Positions 47,471 through 57,775 are shown, numbered from the stretch's first letter. The stretch is 64,000 nucleotides of DNA from RYN-230 sp963760405 (GCA_963760405.1 CAVXCV010000008.1:62001-126000), one strand, 5' to 3'. The notes: generated by a model from the letters alone, not told the origin. Numbers and translations: made by a program.

Positions 47471-47486
47471 TCGAACTAGTATTCTA
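47471..47486. promoter_or_regulatory. LexA (SOS) box-like site before the radical SAM gene
   Basis: TCGAAC-TAGT-ATTCTA: the left half fits the actinobacterial SOS box TCGAAC-N4-GTTCGA exactly and the right half at four of six positions. It lies 12 bases before the ATG at 47,498, so a repressor there would block transcription or initiation. Confidence 0.4.
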
Positions 47487-47497
47487 GAGTAGCCGGG

Positions 47498-48559
47498 ATG
47501 CGATGGGATGGCATGCGGATCGAGGAGACGCCCGGCACGCACCCAGCGCCCGGGCCGCCCGGCAGCGCCCCGGCCCTGTTCGAGCGCAATGCGGTCACCC
47601 GGTCGTTCGACACCCCGGGGTTCCGCGGCATGACCTTCTTTGAGGTACACGCCCGCAGCATCATCAACCGGGTCCCCGACGCCTCCCGGGTTCCGTTCCG
47701 CTGGACCATCAACCCCTACCGGGGCTGCTCTCATGCGTGTGCCTACTGCTTCGCCCGGAACAGCCATACGTACCTGGACCTGGACGCGGGGCATGACTTC
47801 GATTCCAAGATCGTGGTGAAGGTCAACGCGCCGGAACTGGTGCGCCGGGAGCTCGGCGCCCGCAAGTGGGCCGGCGAGCACATCGCCATGGGCAGCAACG
47901 TCGATGTCTACCAGCGGGCTGAAGGCAAGTACCAGCTGATGCCGGGCATCCTGCAGGCACTGCTGGACGCGCGGAACCCGTACTCGGTCCTGACCAAGGG
48001 CACCCTGATCCTGCGCGACCTGGACCTGCTCGAAGCGTCTGCGGACGTGACTGACGTCGGGCTCAGCGTGTCCGTGGGCTGCCTGGACGAGGACCTGTGG
48101 CGGACCCTGGAATCCGGCACGCCCAGCCCCCGGCGGCGGCTGGGCGTGTGCGCCACGCTGTCCGAGCACGGGCTACCGTGCGGGGTGCTGATGGGCCCGG
48201 TGGTGCCGTTCCTGTCCGACTCCCCCGCCCAGCTGGCCGCCACCGTCCGGCTGGCCGCCGAGGCCGGGGCGACTCACGTCAGCCCTATCGTGCTGCATCT
48301 GCGGCCCGGAGCCCGGGAATGGTTCCTGGGCTGGCTGGCCGAGCACCACCCAGCACTGGTCCCCCGTTACCGCGGGCTGTACGGCTCGCGAGCGTACGCG
48401 CCCAAGGAGTACCAGCAGCGGATCGCCGAGCAGGTCCGCGAGCTGGCCCAGCGCTACCAGGTGGGCCGGGGCGCGCCGCGGCGGGACCGGCGCAGCTGGC
48501 GGGCTGGGCCACCCGTGCCGCGCGAAGCTGCGCCGCCGGTGCAGCTATCGCTGCTCTGA
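47498..48559 (+). CDS. Rv2578c-family radical SAM protein (SplB-like)
   Basis: A 353-residue protein. The radical SAM cluster motif is C-x3-C-x2-C in NPYRGCSHACAYCFARNSH, as in SplB-type enzymes and the Rv2578c family. FDSKIVVKVNAPELVRRELG and HIAMGSNVDVYQRAEGKY form the usual barrel continuation. The C-terminal ~35 residues are Arg/Pro-rich. The family lies near DNA-damage genes in mycobacteria; a LexA-like site upstream would fit a repair role. The reaction is not established. Confidence 0.92.
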   Translation: MRWDGMRIEETPGTHPAPGPPGSAPALFERNAVTRSFDTPGFRGMTFFEVHARSIINRVPDASRVPFRWTINPYRGCSHACAYCFARNSHTYLDLDAGHDFDSKIVVKVNAPELVRRELGARKWAGEHIAMGSNVDVYQRAEGKYQLMPGILQALLDARNPYSVLTKGTLILRDLDLLEASADVTDVGLSVSVGCLDEDLWRTLESGTPSPRRRLGVCATLSEHGLPCGVLMGPVVPFLSDSPAQLAATVRLAAEAGATHVSPIVLHLRPGAREWFLGWLAEHHPALVPRYRGLYGSRAYAPKEYQQRIAEQVRELAQRYQVGRGAPRRDRRSWRAGPPVPREAAPPVQLSLL

Positions 48560-48658
48560 CCGTGCCGCCCGCCTCCAGCATCCCGGCCGCCCCAGGCCCC
48601 GGCTGGAGCCGGTGACAAGCGCGACGCGCCCGGTGATGTCGAACAGCGGGTGCCGCAT
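48545..48658 (-). pseudogene. short-chain dehydrogenase N-terminal remnant
   Basis: ATG 48,658 after GGAAGG encodes MRHPLFDITGRVALVTGSSRGLG, the NAD(P)-binding start of an SDR enzyme (T-G-x-x-x-G-x-G). A one-base shift follows; the next frame adds AGMLEAGGTV, the expected helix, and then the sequence runs antisense into the radical SAM gene. About 90% of the enzyme is missing. It starts 17 bases after the response-regulator gene ends, so it was once the third gene of that operon. Confidence 0.7.
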
Positions 48659-48675
48659 CCAGCTGCCTTCCGGGC

Positions 48676-49308
48676 TCAGCCGCCCAGGAGCCAGCCGTTC
48701 GCGCTGGCCAGCCGGACCGCCTCGGCGCGGGTGCGGGCGCCGGTCTTGCCCATCGCCGAGGACAGGTAGTTGCGCACCGTGCCCTCGGACAGGTGCAGGG
48801 CCGCGGCGATGTCAGCGGCGGTGCCGCCGTCCCCGGCGGCCCGCAGCACGTCGCTCTCCCGTGGGGTCAGCGGGCTGTCCCCGGCAGCCAGCGTCTCCGC
48901 GGCGAGCGTGGGATCGACCACCCGCAGCCCGGCCGCCACCCGGCGGACCGCGTCCGCGAGCTGCCGGGCGGGGGTGTCCTTGACCACGAACCCGCTGGCC
49001 CCGGCGGCCATCGCCCGCCGCAGGTAGCCCGGGCGGCCGAACGTGGTCACCATCAGGACCCGGCAGGACGGCAGGGCCGCGCGCAGCTGCCCGGTGGCGG
49101 TGATCCCATCCAGGCCGGGCATCTCGACATCGAGCAGGGCCACATCCGGCCGGGCCCGGCGGGCTTCGGCCACGACTTCGTCGCCGCGGCCGACCTCGGC
49201 CACCACCTCGAGATCGGGTTCCAGCGCCAGCAGCGCCGCCAGCGCACCCCGGACCAGTGCCTGGTCATCGGCGAGCAGGAGCCGGATCGGGGTGCCCACG
49301 GTGGTCAC
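48676..49308 (-). CDS. NarL/LuxR-family response regulator (DesR-like)
   Basis: A 210-residue regulator. Receiver: IRLLLADDQALVRGALAALL with phosphoacceptor Asp in VALLDVEMPGLDG, Thr in VLMVTTFGRPGYLR and Lys in GFVVKDTPARQL. HTH: LTPRESDVLRAAGDGGTAADIAAALHLSEGTVRNYLSSAMGKTGARTRAEAVRLA. GTG 49,308 overlaps the kinase stop. The LTTFxRPxYLRRAMxAGAxGFxVKDxP pattern is typical of DesR-type partners of DesK kinases, which often react to membrane state. Confidence 0.94.
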   Translation of the reverse strand: MTTVGTPIRLLLADDQALVRGALAALLALEPDLEVVAEVGRGDEVVAEARRARPDVALLDVEMPGLDGITATGQLRAALPSCRVLMVTTFGRPGYLRRAMAAGASGFVVKDTPARQLADAVRRVAAGLRVVDPTLAAETLAAGDSPLTPRESDVLRAAGDGGTAADIAAALHLSEGTVRNYLSSAMGKTGARTRAEAVRLASANGWLLGG

Positions 49309-50549
49309 GGCACCCAGACCCGGAGCACGAAGCCGCCGTCGGCGGGCTGCTGCACGCTGAGCGCCGCGCCTGCCCCGGCCGCGCGTTCCCGCAGCCCGGC
49401 CAGGCCATGGCCAGCGCAGCGGCGGTCCGGCCTGCCATCGGCCAGGTCCTCCGCCCTGGCCGCCTGGCCGCCCGGTCCCGGGTCAGCCGCGCCGGCCGCG
49501 CCGCGGCCGTCATCGCGGATCTCGACCTCGCGCGCGGTGACCCGGATCGAGCAGCGCGTGGCGCCGCTGTGCCGGACCACGTTGGTCACGCCTTCCCGGA
49601 CCGCCCAGCCGAACAGCTCCTGCCGGGCCCGCGGCACTGTAGCCACCTGCCGGTCATCCGGCAGGTCAGCCTGGATGCCGGCCGCGGCCAGCGCGGTCTG
49701 CGCGCTGGCCAGCTCATCCGGCAGGGTGACCTCACGGTAGCCAGCGGCGGCCACCCGGATATCGGCCAGCGCTTCCCGGGCGATGCGTTCCACATCGGCG
49801 ATCTCGGCCGCCGCCCGGTCCGGATCGAGCGGGGCCAGCCGCCCGGCCAGCTCGGCCTTGATCGCGACCACGGTCAGCGAGTGGCCGAGGATGTCATGCA
49901 GGTCCCGGGCGAACCGGTTCCGCTCATCGACCAGGGCGAGCCGGGTGATCTCGCCGCGCGCCGCGGTGAGCTGGGCGTTGCGCTGGACCAGCTGGGCCAC
50001 TCCCCACATGGCCAGCCCCGATACGAAGATCTGGAAGGCGATCGACCCGGTGCCCCACCCGGGCACGAAGACCGGGATGATCAGCACGGCGGCAGCCGCC
50101 GCGGCCACCACAACCCAGCCGGAGCGGCTGGGCAGCAGGAACATCGCCATGACCCCGATGTAGACCAGCATGCCGAGCGCGTCCGGTCCGATGAGCATGG
50201 CGGCTATCGCGACCAGGACCGCCTCGGCAGACACCACGCTGAGACCGACCGCGTAGGAGAGGGTCCCGCCCTGGCGGAACGCCCGGCGGCCGAACGCGAA
50301 GATGACGATGAAGGCGACGGCGAACGCCACCACGACAGCCAGGCCGCCGTAGCGGCGCAGCGGCTCGTGCTGGGCCCAGGCCTGGCTGACCGGCTGCGCC
50401 AGGTACACCAGCCAGACCGCCGCGAACAGCCAGCCGTACCGGCGCATGCGGTTGTCCATCCGGCCAGAATCCAGGACGTCAACCGGCGCGGGAGTCCCCG
50501 TGCCCTGCGCTTCGCTGCGGTCAGCCGGGCGGGCTGGCGCGGTGGTCAT
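49305..50549 (-). CDS. sensor histidine kinase, HisKA_3 (DesK-like)
   Basis: A 414-residue kinase. ATG 50,549 is preferred to longer frames. Five or more transmembrane helices occupy residues ~35-195 (WLFAAVWLVYLAQPV, LAVVVAFAVAFIVIFAFG, VLVAIAAMLIGPDALGMLVYIGVMAMFLL, GWVVVAAAAAAVLIIPVF). The dimerisation box DERNRFARDLHDILGHSLTVVAIKAEL carries the phosphorylated His. ATPase: GVTNVVRHSGATRCSI, REVEIRDDGRGAAG and GHGLAGLRERA. It works with the overlapping response regulator; multi-helix sensors of this kind detect membrane or thermal changes. Confidence 0.93.
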   Translation of the reverse strand: MTTAPARPADRSEAQGTGTPAPVDVLDSGRMDNRMRRYGWLFAAVWLVYLAQPVSQAWAQHEPLRRYGGLAVVVAFAVAFIVIFAFGRRAFRQGGTLSYAVGLSVVSAEAVLVAIAAMLIGPDALGMLVYIGVMAMFLLPSRSGWVVVAAAAAAVLIIPVFVPGWGTGSIAFQIFVSGLAMWGVAQLVQRNAQLTAARGEITRLALVDERNRFARDLHDILGHSLTVVAIKAELAGRLAPLDPDRAAAEIADVERIAREALADIRVAAAGYREVTLPDELASAQTALAAAGIQADLPDDRQVATVPRARQELFGWAVREGVTNVVRHSGATRCSIRVTAREVEIRDDGRGAAGAADPGPGGQAARAEDLADGRPDRRCAGHGLAGLRERAAGAGAALSVQQPADGGFVLRVWVP

Positions 50550-50741
50550 CTGCCCGCCGCCCAGGTCGGGGCTGCGCTCCAGGTCGTCCTGGCGTAGCTC
50601 ATGATCCGAGTCTGCTCGAAGAACCGGCTGCGGGCCACCATGCACTCTTCTGATCCTGCCGTGTCCGCAGCCGGGGGCCGCCTGGCGCGCGTCATGTCCT
50701 GCCCATGACATTCGTCATGGGCAGCCAGCGGCGCCCGGGCG

Positions 50742-51146
50742 CTAGCGGGACTGGACCGGGAGGCCAGCGGCGGACCAGGCGCGGAAGCCGCCGGCCAGGT
50801 CGGTGGCCCGGTGCAGGCCGAGATCCTGCAGCGACGCCGCGGCCAGGCTGGACGTATAGCCTTCCGAGCACATCAGGATGAGCTGGAGGTCGTAGGAGCC
50901 TGCCTGCGGCAGCCGGGCGGCGGAGGCGGGATCGAACCGCCACTCGAGCACGTTACGCTCCACCACCAGCGCACCTGGCACTTCACCTTCCGCACCGCGC
51001 TGGGCGGCCGGCCGGATGTCCACCAGCAGCGCGCCTTCCCGGATCGCGGCCCAGGCCTGGGCCGGGTCCAGGCGGTCCAGGCGCCTCCGGGCCGCCGCCA
51101 GCACCTCGCTGACCGTCCGGGCGCCCGGCGGCGGCGCGGCCGTCAC
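50742..51146 (-). CDS. rhodanese-like domain protein
   Basis: A 134-residue sulfurtransferase. The rhodanese fold spans LDPAQAWAAIREGALLVDIRPAAQRGAEGEVPGALVVERNVLEWRFDP to DLAGGFRAWSAAGLP. The active-site loop is LILMCSEGYTSSLAA, with Cys as catalytic sulfur carrier. GTG 51,146 overlaps the cysteine dioxygenase stop (GTGA), so the two are translated together and likely act in cysteine sulfur metabolism. Confidence 0.93.
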   Translation of the reverse strand: MTAAPPPGARTVSEVLAAARRRLDRLDPAQAWAAIREGALLVDIRPAAQRGAEGEVPGALVVERNVLEWRFDPASAARLPQAGSYDLQLILMCSEGYTSSLAAASLQDLGLHRATDLAGGFRAWSAAGLPVQSR

Positions 51147-51622
51147 CAGCGCTCCCCTGCCGCCTCGACCGCGGCCAGCATCAGGCCGCCCGGGGTCAGC
51201 TCGTACCGGCGCATCCCGGCCAGCGGCGGGGAGTACGCGTGAATGCTCACGGCGGGCGTGGCCGATGTGTTCACGACCTCATGCACGTACTGCGGCCCGA
51301 ACGAGCGGGTCACGCCGGACCCCAGCACCTGCCCGGATGGCACTCCCCGGCCCGCGCGCAGCGCGCTTTCCCGCAGCTCACCAAGGACCACGGTGAAGGC
51401 ACCCGAGGACCCGCAATGATCATGAAACCCGGTGCCCTGGCCCGGCAGCCAGCTCAGCAGCCATACCTCGTGGCTGTCCCCCTGCTGGATGCGCTGGTAC
51501 CACCGCGCACCTGCGGTGTACCGGACCAGCCCCGGCCACTCCTGCTCAGCGGCGGCGGCGTGGGTGATCGCGGCGAGCTGAGCCCGGCTCAGCCGCCCGC
51601 TGACCTGGTTCGCGAGATACAT
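51143..51622 (-). CDS. cysteine dioxygenase family protein
   Basis: A 159-residue cupin. Iron ligands are visible as H-x-H in TGFHDHCGSSGAFTVVLGELRES and the third His in GPQYVHEVVNTSATPAVSIHAYSPPL. It oxidises cysteine (or a related thiol) to the sulfinate. ATG 51,622 lies only about ten bases after an AT-rich promoter region with the inverted repeat at 51,632-51,648. The downstream rhodanese probably uses the same thiol pool. Confidence 0.93.
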   Translation of the reverse strand: MYLANQVSGRLSRAQLAAITHAAAAEQEWPGLVRYTAGARWYQRIQQGDSHEVWLLSWLPGQGTGFHDHCGSSGAFTVVLGELRESALRAGRGVPSGQVLGSGVTRSFGPQYVHEVVNTSATPAVSIHAYSPPLAGMRRYELTPGGLMLAAVEAAGERW

Positions 51623-51631
51623 CCTATTTAG

Positions 51632-51648
51632 CCTATCTTTTTTATAGG
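51632..51648. promoter_or_regulatory. promoter/operator candidate before cysteine dioxygenase
   Basis: CCTAT-CTTTTTT-ATAGG, an inverted repeat in the most AT-rich stretch of this part of the window; on the minus strand TATAAA lies within it. It is 10-26 bases before the ATG at 51,622, so binding would block expression. The regulator is unknown. Confidence 0.45.
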
Positions 51649-51731
51649 GTATTAGGTAGCTGGGACGATATCACGACCTGACCCCGGGGTCCCGGACAAC
51701 CCTCCAGAAGGTCACGCGCGCCGCACCATAA

Positions 51732-51959
51732 GGGTTCGCCGAAGCCCGGCCGCCCCTGCTCCCGCTGGTGATCCTCACCGAGATCGGCTTCTGCGTGGCA
51801 CTCGGGGTACTGCTGGACACCCTTGTCGTCCGTTCCGTCCTGGTCACCGCCCTGACCCTGGACATCGACCGGCGGATGTGGTGGCCCAGCCGGCTGGCCG
51901 CCCCGCCGGGGCCGGCCGCGGCCGCGACAACACCTGGGCGCCTGTCGCGTACCCGGTGA
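51732..51959 (+). pseudogene. MMPL-family transporter, C-terminal fragment
   Basis: About 75 residues, PLLPLVILTEIGFCVALGVLLDTLVVRSVLVTALTLDIDRRMWWPSRLA, match the last two helices and end of actinobacterial MMPL/RND lipid exporters. The rest of the ~700-residue protein is absent and no start fits. A remnant between the cysteine dioxygenase promoter and menF. Confidence 0.75.
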
Positions 51960-52032
51960 TGCGGGGGCGCAGCCTGTGCCTGCGCACTCCCCGGGGGACA
52001 GGCGGTCCGTACGGCACGTAAAGTTGTCTGCC

Positions 52033-53378
52033 GTGGGATCAGGTTCAGGTGGCGCAAGGCTCCCGGAGCCGGACCGGCTCGCAATCCGCACCGTCCCCGT
52101 GCCTGACCCGGGCGACCTGGCTGACCAGCTGCCCAGCACAGGCGCGCTCGCCTGGATCCACCGCGGTGAAGGGCTGATCGGCTGGGGCGAGGTGGCCCGG
52201 GTCACCCTGCCCGCCGGGCAGGACAGGTTCACGGCCGCCGAGAAGTGGCTGCGGGCGCTGCTCGACGAGGCGCGGGTCACCGACCAGGTCGGACTGCCCG
52301 GCTGCGGCCCGGTGGCGTTCGGCAGCTTCACCTTCGATCCCACCTCGGACGGGTCCCTCCTGGTGCTGCCCCAGCTGGTACTGGGCAGGCGGGACGGCCA
52401 GGCCTGGCTCACCACCATCACCGGCCGCGCGGGCCAGCGGCCCGGCACCAGCCCGGCCCCGCCGCAGCTCCGGCCCGCCCCGGCCCGCAGCGCGCCGGTC
52501 ACCCCCGGAGAGATCCGCTGGCACGACGGCAGCCTGACCGCCCCGCAGTGGGAGCGCGCGGTCGGTGCGGCCGTGGCCCGGATCAAGGCGGGCGGGCTGC
52601 GCAAGGTGGTCCTGGCCCGGGACCTGCACGCATCCGTAGCCGCCCCCATTGATGAGCGGCTGCTGCTGGGCAGGCTGGCCGCCCGCTACCCGGACTGCTA
52701 CACGTTCGCCTGCGGCGGGCTGGCCGGCGCTACCCCGGAACTGCTGATCAAGCGCCAGGGGGAGCAGATCAGCTCGCTCGTGCTGGCCGGGACGGCGCCG
52801 CGGAGCAACGACCCGGGTCACGACGCGGCGCTCGGGGCGGCGTTGCTGGCCTCGGCCAAGAACGCGGAGGAGCACGAGTATGCCGCGGCCGGGGTCCGGG
52901 ACGCCCTGGCCCCCCTGTGCGACCAGCTGACCGTGGCCAGCCCGCCGTCGCTGCTCCGGCTGGCCAACGTACAGCACCTGGCCACTGCGGTCAGCGGCCG
53001 GCTGTCCGCACGCGGTCACGACGGCACCAGCCCGCAGGCCGGCCCGGCTAGGCGGGCGGCCCGGCTATCCCGTCGGTGCTGGCCCTGGTGGACGCGCTGC
53101 ACCCCACGGCCGCCGTGTGTGGCACCCCGGCCGAGGCGGCCATGGAGCTGATCCGCGAGCTCGAGGGTATGGACCGGGGCCGCTACGCCGGGCCGGTGGG
53201 CTGGATAGACGGCGCCGGGAACGGGGAATGGGGCATCGCGCTGCGCTGCGCCGAGCTGGACGGGACCCGGGCGCGGCTGTTCGCCGGCTGCGGGATCGTC
53301 GCCGACTCCGACCCCGCCGCCGAACTGGCCGAGGCGCAGACCAAGTTCCGCCCCATGCAGGCCGCACTAGAGGATTAG
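52033..53378 (+). CDS. menF: isochorismate synthase MenF-like, one frameshift
   Basis: An about 448-residue enzyme that converts chorismate to isochorismate, the first step of menaquinone synthesis. GTG 52,033 is chosen as the likely start. The chorismate-binding domain has GGLRKVVLARDLHA, FACGGLAGATPELLIKRQGEQISSLVLAGTAPR (GxTPE) and AKNAEEHEYAAAGVRDALAPLC. A one-base shift at about 53,040-53,058 separates this from GGPAIPSVLALVDALHPTAAVCGTPAEAA and the catalytic end YAGPVGWIDGAGNGEWGIALRCAEL. It converges on the peptide ABC operon. Confidence 0.88.
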
Positions 53379-53421
53379 CCGACCGTCGGCTGGCCGGCTG
53401 CGGGCCAACCGACCACACCCG

Positions 53422-53474
53422 GGCCCGCCCGTAGGCGGGCCGAGCGACAATACAGCCGGGCCGCCCGTAGGCGG
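53422..53474. terminator. twin hairpins between convergent menF and dpp-type operon
   Basis: GGCCCGCC-CGTA-GGCGGGCC (53,422-53,441) and CCGCC-CGTA-GGCGG (53,461-53,474) share the tetraloop CGTA. They lie in the gap between the convergent menF and permease genes and probably stop transcription from both sides. Confidence 0.7.
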
Positions 53475-53487
53475 ACTGGCCAGCAAA

Positions 53488-54453
53488 TCAGTGCAGCCGC
53501 ACCCGCGGGTCGAGCACCGCGTAGAACGCGTCCACCACGATGTTCGCCGCGATGACGGCGGCCGAGGCGACGAGGACCACGCCGATGATAATCGGCCGGT
53601 CCTGCTGGATGATCGCCTGGACCGCGGTGAACCCGAGGCCCGGCATGCCGAACACTACCTCGGTGATGACCGCGCCGCCGAGCAGGATCCCGACGTCCAG
53701 GCCGAACTGGGTGACGACAGGCGTCAGGGCGGCACGCAGCGAGTGCCGGAAGATCACCCGGCGCTCGGACAGCCCTTTCGCCCGGGCCGTGCGGATGTAG
53801 TCATCCCCCATCACGTCCAGCATCGACCCGCGGGTCAGCCGGGTGTAGGTAGCCGCTGACACCAGCGCGAGCGTGAACCAGGGCAGCACCAGCCCGCGGA
53901 ACCACTGCCACGGGTTCTGGGTGAGCGGGGTGAAGCCGGAACCGGGGAAGGCATGGATCCCGTGGATGGTGAACTGGTAGTAGAACACCTCCAGGAACAG
54001 CAGTCCCAGCACGAAGGTCGGCATCGAGTAGAACAGCAGGGCCAGGCCGGTGAACGAGCGGTCGGCGAACGAGCGGGCCTTCACCGCGGACAGCACACCG
54101 GTGAGCACGCCCATGACGACCCACAGTATCGAGGCGCCGACGACCAGCGAGAGAGTGATCGGGAACGCCGCGGCGAGGATCGAGTTCACCGACTGGTCGT
54201 GGTAGAAGGAGTACCCCAGGTTGCCGTGCAGCAGCAGCCAGAGGAAGTGCCAGTACTGCTCCCAGAGCGGCTTGTCGAGCAGCAGGCGGTGCTCGACCTC
54301 GGCGACGATCTGCGGAGTGGCTGACTTCCCAGCCAGCGTGCGGGCGACGGCATTAGCCCCCGGGCCGACGAAGAACAGGAGGAACACGACGATCGTGATC
54401 AGCCACATGACCAGGAGGCCCTGCAGGATCCGGCGGATCAGGAAACGGGTCAC
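53488..54453 (-). CDS. peptide ABC transporter permease (DppB/OppB type)
   Basis: A 321-residue permease with six transmembrane helices. It begins MTRFLIRRILQGLLVMWLITIVVFLLFF (OppB N-terminal helix) and has the cytoplasmic EAA-like loop DDYIRTARAKGLSERRVIFRHSLRAAL, which contacts the ATPase, and ITEVVFGMPGLGFTAVQAI. GTG 54,453 starts nine bases after the DppC-like gene stop. Last gene of the operon. Confidence 0.95.
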   Translation of the reverse strand: MTRFLIRRILQGLLVMWLITIVVFLLFFVGPGANAVARTLAGKSATPQIVAEVEHRLLLDKPLWEQYWHFLWLLLHGNLGYSFYHDQSVNSILAAAFPITLSLVVGASILWVVMGVLTGVLSAVKARSFADRSFTGLALLFYSMPTFVLGLLFLEVFYYQFTIHGIHAFPGSGFTPLTQNPWQWFRGLVLPWFTLALVSAATYTRLTRGSMLDVMGDDYIRTARAKGLSERRVIFRHSLRAALTPVVTQFGLDVGILLGGAVITEVVFGMPGLGFTAVQAIIQQDRPIIIGVVLVASAAVIAANIVVDAFYAVLDPRVRLH

Positions 54454-54462
54454 CGGGCGCTC

Positions 54463-55437
54463 CTAGACGAACAGCTGGTCGCCGCGCGGGTCAAAGGCAT
54501 CCCGCACGCCGTCCCCGAAGATGTTGAACGCGAGGGTCGTGATCAGCAGCGCGATGCTCGGGAACAGCAGGTACCACCAGGCCCCGTACTGATAAACGGT
54601 CTGCGAGTCGCTGATCATCTGCCCCCAGTCCGCGGTCGGCGGCGGGATGCCCACGCCCAGGAAGGACAGCGCCGCCTCGGTCACGATCGTCACCGGGATG
54701 AGCAGGGTGGTATAGACGATAATCGGGGCGATCACATTGGGCAGGATGTCGAAGAACATGATCCGCCACGGGCCCGCGCCCAGCGACCGCGCGGCCTCGA
54801 CGTACTCCTTCTCCCGGATCGAGATGACCTGGCCGCGGACGATCCGGCCGACCGACGCCCAGCCGAGGATCGAGATCACGATGATCACGACGCTCAGTCC
54901 CGGCCCGAGGACGGTGACCAGGGAGATGCCGAGCAGCAGGAACGGGATGGCGAGCATCAGGTCCATGATCCGGGCCAGGACGGTGTCGGTGATCCCGGCG
55001 AAGTAGCCCGAGATCAGGCCCACGGCCGCGCCGACCGCGACCGCGATGACGGTCGCCAGCACACCGACGATGAGCGAGATCCGCGCGCCGTAGGCGATCC
55101 GGACCAGGATGTCGCGGCCCAGGGTGTCCGTGCCGAGCAGGAAGTGCGCGGACGGCCCCACTGGCTGTCCGTCCACGGTGAGCCCGATCGGCGCGTAGAA
55201 CTGCTGGTTGACGCCGTGGCCGGTGACCGTGGCGAACAGCGGCGCGAAAATCGCCGTCAGCACGATGAGGACGATGACCCCGGCGGAGATCATCGCCGCG
55301 CGGTCACGGCCCAGCCGGGCCATGCCGAGCCGCCACGGGCTGCGGCCTTCGATCTTCCTCGCGGCCTCGCCTTCGGCGACCGGTGCTGCGGGCGCTGACC
55401 CGGCCAGCGAGTCAAGCGCACCTGAGCTGCTAGTCAT
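54463..55437 (-). CDS. peptide ABC transporter permease (DppC/OppC type)
   Basis: A 324-residue permease with an N-terminal cytoplasmic tail, then six helices. LLGTDTLGRDILVRIAYGARISLIVGV is the classic OppC_N region, and EKEYVEAARSLGAGPWRIMFFDILPNVIAPIIV is the EAA loop; EAALSFLGVGIPPPTADWGQMISDS is a family hallmark. It pairs with the DppB-like protein to form the channel for di- or oligopeptides (or similar solutes). Confidence 0.95.
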   Translation of the reverse strand: MTSSSGALDSLAGSAPAAPVAEGEAARKIEGRSPWRLGMARLGRDRAAMISAGVIVLIVLTAIFAPLFATVTGHGVNQQFYAPIGLTVDGQPVGPSAHFLLGTDTLGRDILVRIAYGARISLIVGVLATVIAVAVGAAVGLISGYFAGITDTVLARIMDLMLAIPFLLLGISLVTVLGPGLSVVIIVISILGWASVGRIVRGQVISIREKEYVEAARSLGAGPWRIMFFDILPNVIAPIIVYTTLLIPVTIVTEAALSFLGVGIPPPTADWGQMISDSQTVYQYGAWWYLLFPSIALLITTLAFNIFGDGVRDAFDPRGDQLFV

Positions 55438-55475
55438 GTTGTCTCCCTCCGCGCATTTGCTCAGCAGCTCCTGGT

Positions 55476-56590
<1,115 letters not shown>

Positions 56591-56591
<1 letters not shown>

Positions 56592-57622
56592 CACGCACCT
56601 GCCTGGGCGGGTAGTTCCTCGCCGACCACCGTGCGCCGCAGTTCGCGGCGGGCCGCGGGATCGTGCGGGAGCCAGCACGCGGACAGGTGGGTGGAGTCGT
56701 TACCGACCGCGGCCAGCGGCGGCGCCTCGATCCGGCACCGGTCCATCACGTAGGCGCAGCGCGGGTGGAACGGGCAGCCCGGGGGCAGGGTGATCAGGCT
56801 GGGCGGCTGGCCGTTGATGGGCCGCAGCCGTTCCCGTTCGCCGCCGTAGGCGGGCAGCGACAGGAGCAGCCCCTCGGTGTAGGGATGGTGGTGCGCGAAG
56901 AACGTCGTGCGCAGGTCGGCCTGCTCCATCACCGCTCCCGCGTACATGACCTCCACCTGGTCGGCCACGTCCGCGATGACGCCGAGGTCGTGCGTGATCA
57001 TGATCACCGCGGTGCCGAACTCCTCCTGGAGCGTGCGGATGACCTGGAGCACCTGGGCCTGCACGGTCACATCGAGCGCGGTGGTGGGCTCATCGGCGAT
57101 GAGCAGCTTGGGGTTCAGCGACATCGCCATCGCGATCATCGCCCGCTGCCGCATGCCGCCGGAGAACTGGTGCGGGTAGTCGTCCACCCGCCGGTCGGCC
57201 TGCGGGATGCCGACCAGCGTGAGCAGTTCCACCGCCCGCGTGTGGGCCTGCTGCTTGGACATCGAGTGGTCATGCTGGCGGATCATTTCCACGATCTGCC
57301 AGCCGACCTTGTAGAAGGGATGCAGGCTGGACAGCGGGTCCTGGAAGATCATGCCGATCTGGGCGCCGCGGACCTTCTGCATCTCATCCCGGGGCAGGGT
57401 GAGCAGGTCCCGGCCCTGGAACAGGGCCCGGCCGCTGATCTGGGCGCCCCGGGTGAGGCCCATGATCGTCTGCGTCGAGACGCTCTTGCCGGAACCGGAC
57501 TCCCCGACGATGCCGAGGGTCTGCCCGGCGTCAACCTGGAAGGACACTCCGCGGACCGCCTGCACGATCCCGTCCGGGGTCTTGAACGAAACCTGCAGGT
57601 TATCCACCTCGAGCAGGGCCAC
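56591..57622 (-). CDS. oligopeptide ABC transporter ATP-binding protein (DppD/OppD type)
   Basis: A 343-residue ATPase. GTG 57,622 (VALLEVDNLQVSFKTPDG) is preferred to an in-frame GTG 18 bases upstream because GGGAAGGG lies between them as a ribosome binding site. Walker A GESGSGKSVSTQ, Q loop MIFQDPLSSLHPF, signature FSGGMRQRAMIAMAM, Walker B LLIADEPTTALDVT, H loop MITHDLGVI. The C-terminal CPFHPRCAYVMDRCRIEAPPL has the OppD Cys cluster. Works as heterodimer with the DppF-like ATPase. Confidence 0.95.
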
Positions 57623-57703
57623 GCCGCCTACCCTTCCCACCCATCGGGCCCGGACATAACCCTGTTTGCGCAGCCCAGGCCTTGGAAAAGACGGTACTCC
57701 GAG

Positions 57704-57736
57704 CGGCCGCCCCGCGGTAGCACCGCGGGGCGGCCG
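57704..57736. terminator. 15-bp hairpin between binding-protein gene and transporter genes
   Basis: CGGCCGCCCCGCGGT (57,704-57,718) and its exact complement (57,722-57,736) with loop AGC, in the 153-bp gap after the binding-protein gene. Partial termination here would make more binding protein than membrane parts, as is usual in such operons. Confidence 0.75.
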
Positions 57737-57775
57737 TGTGATCAGCGCATGAGCTTACCTAGCGCGATACGCCGA

